64,000 nucleotides of DNA from Diphasiastrum complanatum (lineage: Eukaryota; Streptophyta; Lycopodiopsida; Lycopodiales; Lycopodiaceae): positions 23,789,912 to 23,853,911 of the forward strand of contig CM055093.1 in NCBI GenBank assembly GCA_029204225.1, read 5' to 3'. Numbering within the stretch: the stretch's first letter is position 1; every line of letters starts with the position of its first letter. A model generated the notes under the pieces. It ran no database searches and was not told the DNA's origin. It saw only the letters and a program-made list of their open reading frames with translations. Both the position numbers and the translations under genes were made by a program. Shown one piece after another: positions 1-11,393 of this stretch.

Positions 1-737
1 TGCATGAATTGGCAGAGGCTGCTACTGATCCCTATTCTAATGCTTGGAGGCCTGAGATAGGAGATTATTGCGACTTCTATTTTGGTGCAGGCAATTGGCC
101 ATTTGATGAAAAGAACACGAGTGTTGTGTACAACATGTTTGGCCTCAATGGCACACAATATCTTGTCCAAAAATTGATGAGTCTCTCAACCTCTGGTTGT
201 CAGCTCCAAAAGTATGGTATGTAACTTTCACCCTTCTCACCCATGAATAATATTCTTATGCTCACTTTATTGTAGTCACTTAATCAACTCAATATTTTTT
301 TTTTCAGTTTGAGGATGATAAGTCTCACAAGTTATCAAATTTTACTATTCTTACATGCAGAACCTTGTAGTGCCACTCCAAGCTTACAAGTTCAAGAGCG
401 TGGATTTATTCAGGAGGGAGTGTTCGTGAATGATTTTGGAGTGCAGCGTTATGGTCCTGGTGAAAATTGTGTGTACACTATTAATGTGACAAATGCCATT
501 TCTTTGACGCTCAACTTCACCACCATCAATTTGGGATACGATAAACTTGACTTTGTAGAAGTCTACAAGGGCGAACATAGAATAAAGAAGATTGCATGAA
601 TGCAAACAAATTATGTGGTTGTGCAAGTGCAAGGAAGTTACGCTCTCATCAAATTTACTTCCTATGACAAAAAAGAACCATATTCTATATCAACTAGATT
701 CCAGATGGATTACGAAGCCAATATGGGTGACTTCTAG
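1..737 (+). pseudogene. EXORDIUM/PHI-1-CUB fusion, partial copy 1 (3' end only, with premature stop)
   Basis: The window opens inside exon 1 (reading frame from base 3). Bases 3-216 encode the end of an EXORDIUM/phosphate-induced-1 (PHI-1) domain: HELAEAATDP, EIGDYCDFYFG and GLNGTQYLVQ. A 144-base intron (217-360, GTATGT to TGCAG) follows. Exon 2 (361-737) encodes a CUB-like domain with CVYTI, LTLNF and YDKLDFVEVYKG. A TGA at 597-599 replaces the glycine codon GGA found in the other copy at 25837-25839, cutting the CUB domain about two thirds through; the frame then stays open to the TAG at 735-737. EXORDIUM proteins are secreted cell-wall proteins linked to growth; CUB domains are extracellular beta-sandwich modules. 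Window position 1 equals position 25241 of the longer copy. This copy keeps the EIGDYC cysteine that the longer copy has lost. Confidence 0.8.
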
Positions 738-1530
738 CATTAGTAGTACTAGTTTGAACTTGTTTTGATTGCGTTTCAAGGTATGGAAATAAGCAAATCA
801 CATTTTGTCAAGTCGTTTGGTTTATTTGGCTAGACTGATAGTCGTTTGGCACAAGGATGTAGATGCTCTTTGATGAATATAAAACAACTAAATTAGTAGG
901 TTGTGGATCAATGTATTGATATGATGACTTCCTTGGTTAGATAAAATTTCACAAGCAGAGCCAAATAAGTGATGATATGTTTGAATATGCATGTGGGTGT
1001 ACTCTTACTCGTGTAATCTTTCAATCCCTAGACTTCTTGGAACAAATTCTTCTATGATAATTCTTGATCAATGCACGTCGTGTCTTATGTGCATGCACTA
1101 CCTATTTGATCAACGACTACATGCTTTTCTTTAGCTTTGGTGAGAATCTTGAATATATATTCTTGTATAATCAACATCCAAGTCAATTCCTTCTACTTTA
1201 GATATATTGTTGAATACATAGATTTTGTACAATGGTGATCCATATAGTACTTGGACCATCAACAAGAAATTAATCTCAATAAGTTAAACACTTTTGAAGG
1301 TATTAGGGGCATTACCTAGTTTGAAGGACATAACTTTACATTCTCATTGGCAATTATAATTTTATGTTGATTTTGAGGTGTAATTAGCACATGATTATAT
1401 CTAATGAACACACAAAAAAATTTGTAAGCTTCTCCTTTGACTACGTGTTGAAGTGTACTCTTTGTGAAGGATAGCAAAAAGCGATCTATTTACATTGTTG
1501 TATTTAAATATTTGATATCTACATGAATTC
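738..1530. other. Spacer downstream of the EXORDIUM-CUB pseudogene
   Basis: I see no coding frame or RNA gene here. The sequence is AT-rich, stop-rich on both strands, and duplicated at 25978-26761 with point changes and small indels. It presumably holds the 3' untranslated region of the EXORDIUM-CUB gene at its left end; I see no clear poly(A) signal that fixes the end. Confidence 0.5.
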
Positions 1531-1803
1531 TCAAGTTATGATCTTCCATTGTGATGTGACAACTAGTGACTTTTGCTTATTGAGAATCTTGTGACATTGC
1601 TCGTTTTTCTTCTTGAAGCACTCGGAAGCAAAATGCCTTTTTTTGCCACGAAAGAAACATTTGAGTTTTAATTTGTCCTTCTTGCTCTTGCCTTTGGAAC
1701 TTGATCCTCCATCCTTGTCCTCGGCCTCCTTGCCTTGGTTCTTCTTGGATGGATTAGTCTTCTTCTTGCCTTTGAATGAGAAGTCGGTCTTGGAGCAAAT
1801 CAT
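1531..1803 (-). pseudogene. Ty1/copia gag fragment with zinc-knuckle remnant, copy 1
   Basis: A 90-residue frame carries a lysine- and serine-rich linker followed by CFFRGKKRHFASECFKKK. This is a copia nucleocapsid CCHC knuckle in which the second cysteine has become arginine. The same linker and knuckle layout occurs on the plus strand at 3840-4030 (KCYYCSKMGNYAS, then CFKKK), so both come from related copia elements. No protease or polymerase follows. The fragment is copied with the duplication at 26762-27034, and the two differ by only a few residues. Confidence 0.7.
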
Positions 1804-3195
1804 CTTTTGAAATGCATGTTTATGTATACTTTCTTTTGTAAGAGTAAAATTCTAAAAGGCCTTTCGAAGTTTTTCTTTTTCTTTTCCAATTTGAAGTTAT
1901 CATTCATCAATCTAGTTTATTTGTAGTTCGAAATAATTTCCCATAAATAAATGTGTAACATCCAATCTCTTGGAAGATAATCTAAATTTTGATTTTCAGA
2001 ATACCAAGAAATTTGGATTTTGAATTTTCTTTTCTCAAGTAGGAGACCACTTCAAACATCTTTTAATTAAAAAAAATCTTATGAGAATTTTACTTTTTGA
2101 GGGTTGACATGAGATCATTATTTTGAAGGTTGGAAAGGCTTCAGAATGCAATTGTGAAAAATAGAAAAATAAATCAGTCGAGCAACTTGCTTACTTGACT
2201 TGTTTTGTACTTGGTTCTTTGTTTTTTTTTTTGTAATATGATAGATGCTTGCATATCCTCCATTTGCATAAACCAAGAAGCTTGTAATCCAAATAAGTTA
2301 TATTTTGTCCATCTATAACTACTCATGAAAAATAAAATCTTTTATATACTCCTTCATATTATATTGTGTTAGATGCTTTCATTTCCCTCCATTTGCATAA
2401 GCCAAAAAGCTTAAAATCTAGATAAGGTTTTCTTTGTCCATCTACTCATATAAACAAGTCTCTTTTTATTTTTTCTCATAATGTGCTAGATGCCTCCATC
2501 TCCTCCATTGGCAAAACCAAAAAGCTTATAATCCAGCTAAGATTTGTTTTTTTCTTCCATCTATAACTACTCATGAGAATAATGTATTTTGTCTCATCTT
2601 GTTTATTTAGCATCTTGTAACATTGTCTTTTCTAGATTATCTTCTTTGCATCTTGTTTTCACTTTAATTTTCAATTTAAACTCACTAAAGAAATATAAAA
2701 TGAAAACTAGTCAATATCCATTGAAGGTGAGAGAAAATTCTTTATTTTGTAGCTATTCTTTGGGAATTCATCCATATTTCAAAAACAATATCAAGACTAT
2801 ATGAGCAAATTATCTCTTTGAATTGCATATTTGTGTATATTTTATTTTGCAAAAGTAAAATTCTACAAAGCGTTTCGAAGTCTTTTAATTTTTCAATATC
2901 AAGTTATCATCTTATAAGAGTGATTTAGAATGGCATTTATGTGCAATTATATCATCTTTTCTTAGGTTGATAGGATCTTTATAAGCCTTGTGAAGTTTAG
3001 ATCAAGGAGGAGTCAATTTGGGTCATTTTTCTACATCAAGCATTCTAGTTTCAATTTGTATCTTTTACAATAGAATTGCTAGAGCTCAAGATTAAATAGC
3101 ATCTTGTTGAGAATTCATTTGTTGATCATTATCAGGTCCCTAGATAGTGGGATAGCTAGTACTTTCATCCTTTATATTGTGTATCCATTCTTAGA
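1804..3195 (+). repeat. AT-rich dispersed repeat with ~118-bp internal tandem units, plus a 290-bp end block
   Basis: This is non-coding AT-rich sequence. From about 2234 to 2591 it holds three tandem units of roughly 118 bases, each with AGATGCT, CTCCAT, AAACCAAGAAGCTT and CATCTATAACTACTCATGA. They sit in a longer module, about 1 kb, that begins GAGCAAATCATC (1793) and restarts as GAGCAAATTATC (2803). The module recurs in both orientations at 20100-23850, 27035-27930 and 36773-39120. The last part (about 2900-3195) is found again, inverted, at 18898-19185 and 35938-36230. No gene is visible. Confidence 0.75.
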
Positions 3196-3219
3196 GATCA
3201 ATCTCTTTTTTAGAGGAAG

Positions 3220-5108
3220 ATGGCATTCATGAATGCTTATCTTTTGGATCCTAGTGATAGGTTGAACAAATCAAACTATTCTATTTGAAAACTAAGAATG
3301 GAATCAATCCTTGTAATGCAAGACCTTATGGATATAGTGAGTGGGAATGAGGATGAGCCTATCCACCCTCAAGAATCCACTAAATACAAGAAGAGGTGCA
3401 AACTAGCCCTTCATTGTATAAAAATGAATGTAGCCAATGAACTCCTAAAGGAAGTAGAAGAATGTACCTCAGCCCAAGAGGCTTGGGAGTCCCTTCAAAA
3501 GGTTTATGAGTCAAAGAACACTACAATATTTCTTGGGCCAATGTACATTCTCCTAAAGGAAGTAGGAGAATGTACCTCGGCCCAAGAGGCTTGGGAGTCC
3601 CTTCAAGGTGTTAAACAAAGAACTTTTCTTTATAGGAGAATCTATAAAGGAAGATGAGCTTGTACAACTAATCTTGAATGTCCTTTGTGTAGATTTCTCT
3701 ACTTGGTGCAAGGATATGCCATAATGAGCAATTTGCCATCACTTGAAGACCTCCAAAGTGTCCTCATGGCCGAGGAGAATAGGAGACAACACTTCAATGC
3801 AAGGATGGATAGGCTTTCTATCCATGATGGAGATGATCAAGAACTCTTCACCAAGAGCAAGGGAAAAGCCAAGAGCAAAGGAGCTACATCCAAGAAGAAT
3901 CAAGCAAAGATTGAGGATCAAGATGGATCTTCAACTCCAACTCCAAGCAAGACCAAGAAGGACAAATCCAAGATTAAATGCTACTATTGTAGCAAGATGG
4001 GGAACTATGCCTCATAATGTTTCAAGAAGAAGCAAGCACAAGAAGGACAAGCAAACATCATCCAAGAGGAGGAAGAGAGTCCACATGAGGACTCACTAAT
4101 GATGTCAAGCTTCTCTTCATCAAGCTTCAAGGGGGAAGATCCATGGGGGATAGATAGTGGGGCAAGTTCCCACATGACAAGCAAGAGGGAGTACTTTTCA
4201 ACTCTTTTGTCTTATGAAGGGCCTATCAAGACTATTTTTATAGTCAATGATGATGTTTTTAAGATAGAAGAAGTAGGTTCTATCCCCTTGTGCTTAGGAT
4301 CCCCAAAAAGGTTCAATGTTGAAGGAGTCTTGTACATTCCTAGCATCACTAAGAATCTACTTAGTGTTGATAATGGTTTTTGTGTGGAATTCACTTCTAA
4401 TGATTGTTATGTAAAGAAGAAAGAAAAGGTTATTGCTAAAGGCTCTAGACTTGGAAAGCTTTACAAGTTAGATGCTTTTGTTGACACCATATCACTAAAA
4501 GACTTGGACACATCAATCCAAGTTCCATGGAGGCTATGTTCAAGGAGGAAAAGGAGAAAAAGGTTTGTGAAGCATGTGCACTATCCAAGCACATAAGAAG
4601 GCTTCTCCAAGTTCTATCACAAAAACATCTCATCCTCTTGAGCTAATGCATTCGGATGTTCACTTTGCTAGCACTAATTCAAATGGTGGAGCTTCAATTT
4701 TTGTAACATTCAATGACTTTTCAAGATATTGTTAGGTTTTCTTGCTTTCTTCAAGGCTCAAGTGTTTGAAACCTTTGTCGAGTTTGACAAAACTTTTGCT
4801 GAGATGCATCATGATCAAAGCATAAAGATCTTTAGAAGTGATAATGGAGGAGAGTATATCTCCAATAAGCTCAAAGATTTTTGTGAGGAATAGGGAATCA
4901 AGAAGGAGCTATCTTGTCCCTACACCCCCCAACAAAATGGGGTGGCCGAGAGGGGAAATAGAACATTATGTGAATGTTCTAAAGCCTTGAGATTAGAACT
5001 CATTTTGGGGTGAATCACTCACTTTTGCCAATTATTTGATCAATAAAGTTTCATGTAAATCTATTGATGGTAAAACTCCTTTTGAAGTTTTGTATGGAAA
5101 GAAAGCCT
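3220..5108 (+). pseudogene. Ty1/copia gag-protease-integrase remnant (family 2)
   Basis: The ATG at 3220 opens a copia gag (LNKSNYSI, then a stop where NYxxWK is usual). In-frame stops lie at 3286 (TGA), 3655, 4015 (TAA inside the zinc knuckle) and 4594. The order of domains is gag (3220-3730), a basic linker, a knuckle KCYYCSKMGNYAS with Asn in place of His (3979-4017), protease WGIDSGASSHMTS (4144-4182), then integrase pieces in shifted frames: LELMHSDVHFAS (4638-4673), a stretch matching TPQQNGVAER (4924-4953), and KTPFEVLYGKK near 5100. It stops where a minus-strand copia fragment begins. Reverse transcriptase, RNase H and recognisable LTRs are missing. The element is dead. Confidence 0.85.
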
Positions 5109-5129
5109 AACCCCAAGCACTTGAAAGTC

Positions 5130-7344
5130 TTTGTATGCATGTAGACTCTGTAGTATGACAAATTGTTGTCATATCCTACCAGAAATCCCTGTTCAGCCTT
5201 CTCATCAAGTTTCTTTCGAAGCTTATCAGGGATATGTTCATAAGCTGCATAGCCAAAGATTTTGATGTGAGACAGTTTGGGCTTTCTACTTCACCATAAT
5301 TTGTGTGGTGTCGTGTGAGGGACACCAGACTTCCTTGTCCTATTCTAGATGTATTTAGTTGTAGCTATTGCTTCAGCCCACAATACCCTTGGAGCTTTCG
5401 AGTAGGCCATCATGCATCTGGCAACGTCCATCAGGGTCCTATTCTTTCGTTCTGCAACACCGTTTGTGCTGTGGTGTGTAAGTTGCAGTCCTTCTGTGAA
5501 TGATGCCATGATCATTGCAGAATACTCTGTGAATTTATCAAGTGCTTCTGATTTACACTCTGGCGAATTTACTATAATCATCAATGAAGGTTATGTAATA
5601 TTTCAAGCCTCCTACTAAGATCACATTGAAAGGCCCACAGATGTTAGAATGTCCTAATTCCAGAATCTTGGTCATTTTGTAGGAGTCTTTAACAAATGGA
5701 GTGTGAGACATTTTACCCTTCAGACATGCATCACAGGTGGTCAAATTGTTCGCATTCGAGGTGCTGACCCCTATTATTGCTCCATGATGGCTTGCTTGAT
5801 AAACTGCCATCGAATTCATGTGGCATAGTCTCATGTGCCACAGAGTGTCTGGCAAATCAACATGAGTCTGATGCACTTGATCTGCAGACAGACGTACTTT
5901 CAAGTGATATAGATTACCTTTTCTTCTGCCTTGAGTGATCAGGGTATTGGTACTGGCATCAACAATGTTGCATGCTTCGTCAAAAAACGTCACACGCATC
6001 CCTACATCAACTATCCTTGCCACATAAAACAAGTCCTGATGTAGTGTACACACAAATAGAATGTCTTCGAGTCGTCTGTCTCTATCATTCATGTTGAGCC
6101 AGAGTGCACCAATAGTGTTCACTTGATGTTTGGATCCATCTCCAAGAACAATGAATCTTGAAGGATCTGCAGTTCTGAAATCAGACATAATTCGTCTTGA
6201 TGTCACAAAGTGTGAGGTAGCTGACTCTAGGATCGCCTCTTGTGTGTCAAGTGTTGACGCTGCACACACATCTTCACAAATGTAGATGGTTGAACAATTT
6301 TTGTTCGATCTCTCTTCGCCCATTTTTGAGCTCTCAGGATCCTCGACATAGGACAAACTGTTGTTGTTCTCCTGTCTATTCTGTGCTGATTTGTTCCTCG
6401 GATTTAGGCGACAATTCATGGCTGTGGCAGTGAATTGTCTCAAGTTTTGGATTGAACCAACATGTATCAACTGTGTGCCCATCCCGTCTGCACCTCACGC
6501 AAGTCTTCTTTTCTCCAACTTGTTGTTTCAACCTCCCTTTGCTCTTTCATTTGCCTTTGTTGGTCCCCTCTGCTTGCTGATCACGATTATGCCTTTGATT
6601 TGACTCCCTCTTAAGCTTGAATTGGTTTTTGGTCTTTTCTTTGTGTCGTAGAGGCCTTGGTCAGAACCATCCTTGTGATCAAAGTGTTCTCTAGCTCGAC
6701 TTCCTCTCGAATCTCGACAATTGCCTTGCTGATTGTCTGGAAAGATCTGGGTAAGGCTCTAAACAAGTAAGTGAGCTGCTTCTCAGCTAACACTGCATTT
6801 TTTGCTCCAGAGTTGTGTAGTGACAGGAATAGATCTTTCATCTTTCTCACAAAAGAAGTGAGATCTTTGTCATCCCACTACAGGTTCGTCAGCTGATCTT
6901 CCAGCATCATAATTTGACTTCGTGATTTCGTTTGAAATCTCGTGGGAAGTGTATATCACATCTCCTTTGCCTTGGAGAGCGTAGCCAAGTCAAGTGTGAG
7001 ACTATCTTTGATGGATGATGATAGCAAGGTTACTGCCTTGTCATTTTTCTCCCTCCACTCGTGTAGCTCTTTGCTTGATGTTGTAGGCATCTCCTCTATG
7101 CCATCCACCCAGGGGAATAAACCTTCACCCTTTAGTATTAGCGAGGTCTTCACTTTCCATGCTAGAAAGTTAGATCCTGATGAGTCCAGAACTGTATGGA
7201 TCTTGGACTGTATGCTGCTGATTGAAGCCATTGCTTCTGAATTCGTGTTCACTTGTTAATGGTTGATTGTTTGAATGCTTAGCCCCTTTGATCTGATAGC
7301 CTTTTGGCTATGTCAGACTTTGACAAGGTAGGTTCTGATACCAC
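5130..7344 (-). pseudogene. Ty1/copia gag-integrase remnant (family 3)
   Basis: Reading leftward, gag starts at 7252 (SGSNFLAWKVKTSL) and runs through 6611. A degraded knuckle region follows, then the pre-integrase zinc site (LWHMRLCHMN, CDACLKGKMSH, near 5700-5850), the integrase start KYYITFIDDYSKFARV (about 5553-5600), and NGVAERKNRTLMDVARCM (about 5400-5455). The end is LVGYDNNLSY near 5150. Internal integrase sequence is lost between FARV and the SEALDKF segment, and several frameshifts break it. A shorter relative with a further internal deletion lies at 39140-40140. Confidence 0.85.
7331..7343 (-). other. Primer-binding site of minus-strand copia element
   Basis: The minus strand reads TGGTATCAGAACC just upstream of gag. 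This matches the plant retrotransposon primer site complementary to the 3' end of initiator tRNA-Met (TGGTATCAGAGC). The adjoining CCATCA at 7345-7350 (minus strand) would be the 3' end of the 5' LTR. Confidence 0.8.
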
Positions 7345-7735
7345 TGATGGCAAAAATATGCACTAAAATGAACTCAAAAAATACAAAAAATCTAGTCAAA
7401 AGAACTCTGGTGACAAATTGATAGAATTAGATCACGAACAATTCGCAAAACTTTTCGCGACACTGAAATTATTTATGTTCGAGTTGAATCAAGCAGGCTC
7501 TGTAACACAACCAAATGAAACGAGACGAATTCTAAACAAAAATGAAACGAAACGAAGCGAAGCGAAACGAGCTCTGACATTGATTCATGCTAGAAGCACA
7601 GATCGTGAAACTACACAAAACGAAATGAAGCAAAATAATTCGCGACAAGATCAATCACGCTCTATAATGAAATGAGACGAGATGAGACTAAACAGGATGA
7701 AATGAAACGAAACCTAGGTGAGATCTATAATTGAT
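7345..7735 (-). repeat. Probable 5' LTR portion of the minus-strand copia element
   Basis: Sequence next to the primer site, rich in CGAAACGA and GCGAAGCGAAACGAG motifs. It ends CA on the minus strand directly before the primer site, as an LTR should. The outer boundary is not visible; beyond it the sequence turns into a gypsy fragment. A partly similar GCTTCGCTTC-rich stretch lies at 31090-31130. Confidence 0.4.
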
Positions 7736-7740
7736 TTACC

Positions 7741-8131
7741 CTTTTACAATTTGAGTATATGCCTCTTTGTGAGAAAGCTACAATTGAGCAACAAGTAAAG
7801 ACCAGGCTATTTACGTTAGCCCAGTTATGCGAAACTAGACTCATATCCTACCACGCACAACTAGTTAACAAAAGATGTCAAAAGGCCTGGCATGACCGTA
7901 ACTTACGCAACAAAGATTTACACTTAGGTGACCAGGTGATTCTTTATACATTTAATAAGCACCTCGAAAAATTGAAATTCAGAAGTGAGGGACCGTATGT
8001 TATCAATAAAATCTTTTCTAATGGTGCAGCCTAGCTGCAAACACTTGACGGAATACTCCTAGACACTATCGTCAACGGTGGTCATCTACGACAGTATTAC
8101 AAAGAGTTGTTTTTTGTTGACCCCATTTAAC
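7741..8131 (+). pseudogene. Ty3/gypsy integrase C-terminal fragment
   Basis: The frame starting near 7741 reads AWHDRNLRNKDLHLGDQVIL and later SEGPYVINKIFSNGA. These are the C-terminal integrase segment and GPY/F module of Ty3/gypsy elements, followed after a stop at 8032 by a broken end (VNGGHLRQYYKELF). Nothing else of the element is present on either side. The piece lies between two copia elements, so it is a relic trapped in a nest of insertions. Confidence 0.75.
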
Positions 8132-8524
8132 TCTAATTCCATGGTATATAGTTTACATTTTTTCATGTTTTCTTGTCGTCTTTTTGCATACCTATTTTTT
8201 GTATCCTTTTATTGTGTCATACTTCATGCATGTATTTATCTACTTTAGTGCATCTTCATTTTTTTTTATAATTTCCATTTACCATGTATGTTATAGGTCA
8301 CCAAACGACTGACTACATCATAAGGACAAGATTTGTCACATTTTAGGCCCACCTCCTTTCTGTATATATGATATCTCAGTATTTTCAATTATAACATAAA
8401 TCTAGTCACTGGGATACTTCTTTCCAATGAGAACTTCTAATTTGAGCCACAGTCATATTTTCCCTCATGAAGTTCTCCACTTACATCACAGAGATCCATT
8501 CCTCAATAACTACTTGGTTGAGAT

Positions 8525-9744
8525 TGTTGGATTTATTTCCTCTACTCTCCTAAATTCTATTTTAATCTGCCTCCATTCATGCTGCATTTCTACTCATGTT
8601 GTCGCACAGTCTGCATATTTACATGTAAAATAAGACAGACAAAAAATGCGACTGTCTACATAAATATAAGTAAATTTCCACAGGCGGAAAACGCGACATT
8701 GTGTTTTTACACGTGATTTGTGACAAACGAAAAAGACGACACTATCTTACAAAATGCCGAAGGTGCCCTAGGAAAAGTGAAGGCACCCTGTAAATCAAAT
8801 CCTAAGGCATTTGTCAGAGTGTCGCATTTTTCGCATCTTCACCAATGTTCATTTCAGCAAAGGCTGACGTCGCGGCCTTTTCACGCTCATCTCATGCAAC
8901 TGTGTTAACAGATTTGACAACAACAACAGCCACCCACGATCTCCTACAGACAACACATCCACTTTGTACTTTCTTCATCTGTACACCTGTAAAATCGTGT
9001 ATATATATTGAATACCATTTGCGTATTCTATACATGAGAGAGAAACAAGCAACAAGCATAAAAGCATCAGAAGCTTATCAGAGATAGACGAAGTAGATGC
9101 CCTTGTGCATCAATTCTTTGTATTGTCAGTAATAGATTCATTTTTTTTACAGATTGGATTAGTTTTGTAGAGCATGCGGTTTCATTCGCTATTGTCTTGT
9201 GCTCAACAACATTATTGATATGTATATTTTGCTCTACTTAATCTATAACAAATCTGTTTTGTTCTGCGTTCAGATTTGTGTCAATATTGCTATGCTTTTC
9301 TACATTCTGTCTGACTCTCTTATTGCTCAATTTGGCAATCTATTCTTAGCAAATTATTATTAGTCTAGTTGTTCGCGACTAACATTTAGTCTTGCCTTTC
9401 GCGACTAATTCGCAATTGATTATCAGTCGAGCTCAGTCTAACTCTTTGCGAATCATTCGCGACTAATAATTTGTCTAGCTGTTTGCAACAAATTATCCTT
9501 CTAATGTTTTGTTGCTTAATGTTTGGCTACGTAATCAAATTGACCGTGATTTCTATCACTAACATTTTGTTCGTTTTTTATAGGCGTAGTCATGCTTAGG
9601 GAAAGAGTAATGTGGCTCATTTTGTTGCGCACGAAAACTCTCAACTTCGTTTCTCGTTTGAGCTTCAAGTTCACTTATTTTTGTATTCGTTTTTTTTTTA
9701 GCTATTTTAGTTTCTCACACTCACACACCTTCTTTCACCCAACA
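8525..9744 (+). repeat. 5' LTR of copia family 1
   Basis: 1220 bases bounded by TGTTGG and CCAACA (perfect 6-base inverted ends), immediately followed by a tRNA-Met primer site. A TATA-like TATATATATT lies at 9000-9009, giving a probable U3/R boundary shortly after. The right part (9360-9500) is packed with TCGCGACTAAT-like short repeats in both orientations. The same LTR is found inverted and complete at 40320-41563, and as right-half fragments at 12146-12743 and 28156-28753. Confidence 0.9.
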
Positions 9745-9757
9745 TGGTATCAAAGTT
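9745..9757 (+). other. Primer-binding site of copia family 1
   Basis: TGGTATCAAAGTT directly abuts the LTR end CCCAACA. It matches the start of the usual plant primer site TGGTATCAGAGCC, with one changed base in the first ten (A for G at position 9). Confidence 0.85.
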
Positions 9758-9897
9758 ATTTTCATATCTTGATAAGCTTCCATGGTACAAGACTCTACCA
9801 GCTGATAGAGTAATTGTCTTCTTATTCTGTAATTCAGTACTAGATTTTCATACCTAGGTCACTGATATTTCCCTATCACCTAGACTAATCTTCCACA

Positions 9898-11390
9898 TGG
9901 ATTTCCAAGGGAAAGCCAGTCCTATCATGGACAAGCTTGATGGAGCCAATTACCATCTGTGGAAATTTAAGATGAAAACCGTACTAATGGCTAAAAAATT
10001 GTATGATGTTGTTACAGGTGCAGAAGAGAAATCGGAAGCAGACGATGCAACAATCACCAGATAGAAGTTGAAGGACCGTTGATCATCCTCAACATTACGG
10101 ATACCCAAATCGGCCATGAATCCAAGGCCCAGACATCGAAAGAAGTCTAGGACATCTTGAGCACACTATACGAAGTGCGAGATATAGCTTCCAAGCTACA
10201 TCTTAGGAAGAAATTTTACTCCCTCAAGATGATGAATGGTGATTCCCTGCAGAATCACATCAATCAATTCAAGAACTTGCTAAGGAAAATGGCTGCTGTC
10301 GAATCTGTCATAGACGATCAAGACACAATGATGCAACTGCTTACAAGCTTGCCAAGCTCATACACCAACTGGGTGATGATCATCATGAAACATCCAGAAA
10401 TGACTCTTTCGAGAGTCATTATTATGTTGTTGCTGGAAGACACGCAAGGGAACAAAGCCTCAAGTTCCTCAGCTGATTCTCATGCTTTATACATCAACAA
10501 GAGCATGACTAAGCATAAGAAGAAAAAAGACCCGAAGCAATTAAAGCCAGACCAAAAACTAGCACATCACAAAGAACAATCAAAATCGCAGACAAAGAAG
10601 AAGTTGTTCTGCAGATACTACAAGCGAAACAACCACGAAATTCAAGACTGGCGGATACTGCAAGCAAAGAACAACAGCAAGGGGCAGTTGAATCAAGTGG
10701 AAAATGCAGCTACAAAAGCTCCACAACCTATTCAAGAAGCGGATCATGATGCCTTCATGGCGACAATTCCTGGTTCCTGGATTTCGGAGCCACTCAGCAC
10801 ATGACCAGCCTTTTGAGTCCTATACACCTTACAGTACCAAGAAATATGTTCACCTTGGCGACAATAGCACACAGGCTATTAAAGGTGAAGGTACTGTGAA
10901 TCTGAGCTTTGCAAACGATCAATCTAAGTTACTCTCTAAAGTCTTGTATGTACCAAATTTATCTACGAATCTGCTCTCTGTAAGTAGGATCACAGATCTA
11001 GGACATAGAGTAGAATTCGAATGTGATCAGTGCAAAGTAGTTGATAGGATAGGCAAGATCCTAGCACTCGAAAAGAGACATGGATACTTGTATAAATTAA
11101 ATCATTGCTTTTTAGCCTCTAGTCAGGTGCTCAGTACTTCTATTCATGCAAATAAAAGTTTACTTTGACATTATAGACTTGGTCACTTAAATCATGCTGC
11201 TAATCAACAAATGTCTAGATAATCTATTGTTCTTGATCTCGACTATCCTAGTGATAAAGTCGAGTTACCTGTCTGTCAAGACTGTCTAGTTGGTAAACAG
11301 ACTAGGAAACCATTTAAATCAAGCCATTAGCATATTGCTAGAGGATTGTTAGACATTGTACATTTAGACATTTGTGGCCTAATGAAAAAG
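9898..11390 (+). pseudogene. Copia family 1 gag, protease and pre-integrase region (broken)
   Basis: Gag opens at 9898 with MDFQGKASPIMDKLDGANYH and LWKFKMKTVLMAKKLYDVVT, the classic copia gag N-terminus, then meets stops near 10061 and 10080. The main body is open from 10157 to 10804 (a UBN2-like gag with LTSLPSSYTNWV). The knuckle FCRYYKRNNHEIQDW has lost cysteine spacing. The protease GATQHMTS (around 10790-10812) lies in a different frame from the flanking coding, so a frameshift splits it. The frame resumes with YVPNLSTNLLSVSRITDLGH (10950-11007). The pre-integrase zinc region follows (YRLGHLNHA, CQDCLVGKQTRKPF) with stops. Confidence 0.8.
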
Positions 11391-11393
11391 TCG

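Larger units (their letters stand above)
1..2715 (+). repeat. Segmental duplication A, copy 1
   Basis: This block is a near-identical direct copy of 25241-27934. The offset is exactly 25240 through the gene, with small indels later (near 850 and 1190). It carries the pseudogene end, a spacer, a minus-strand gag fragment and the AT-rich repeat. Homology stops just after ACTAGTCAATA (2706-2716): here the sequence continues as AT-rich repeat, while the other copy switches to copia sequence. The left edge lies outside the window. Confidence 0.95.
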
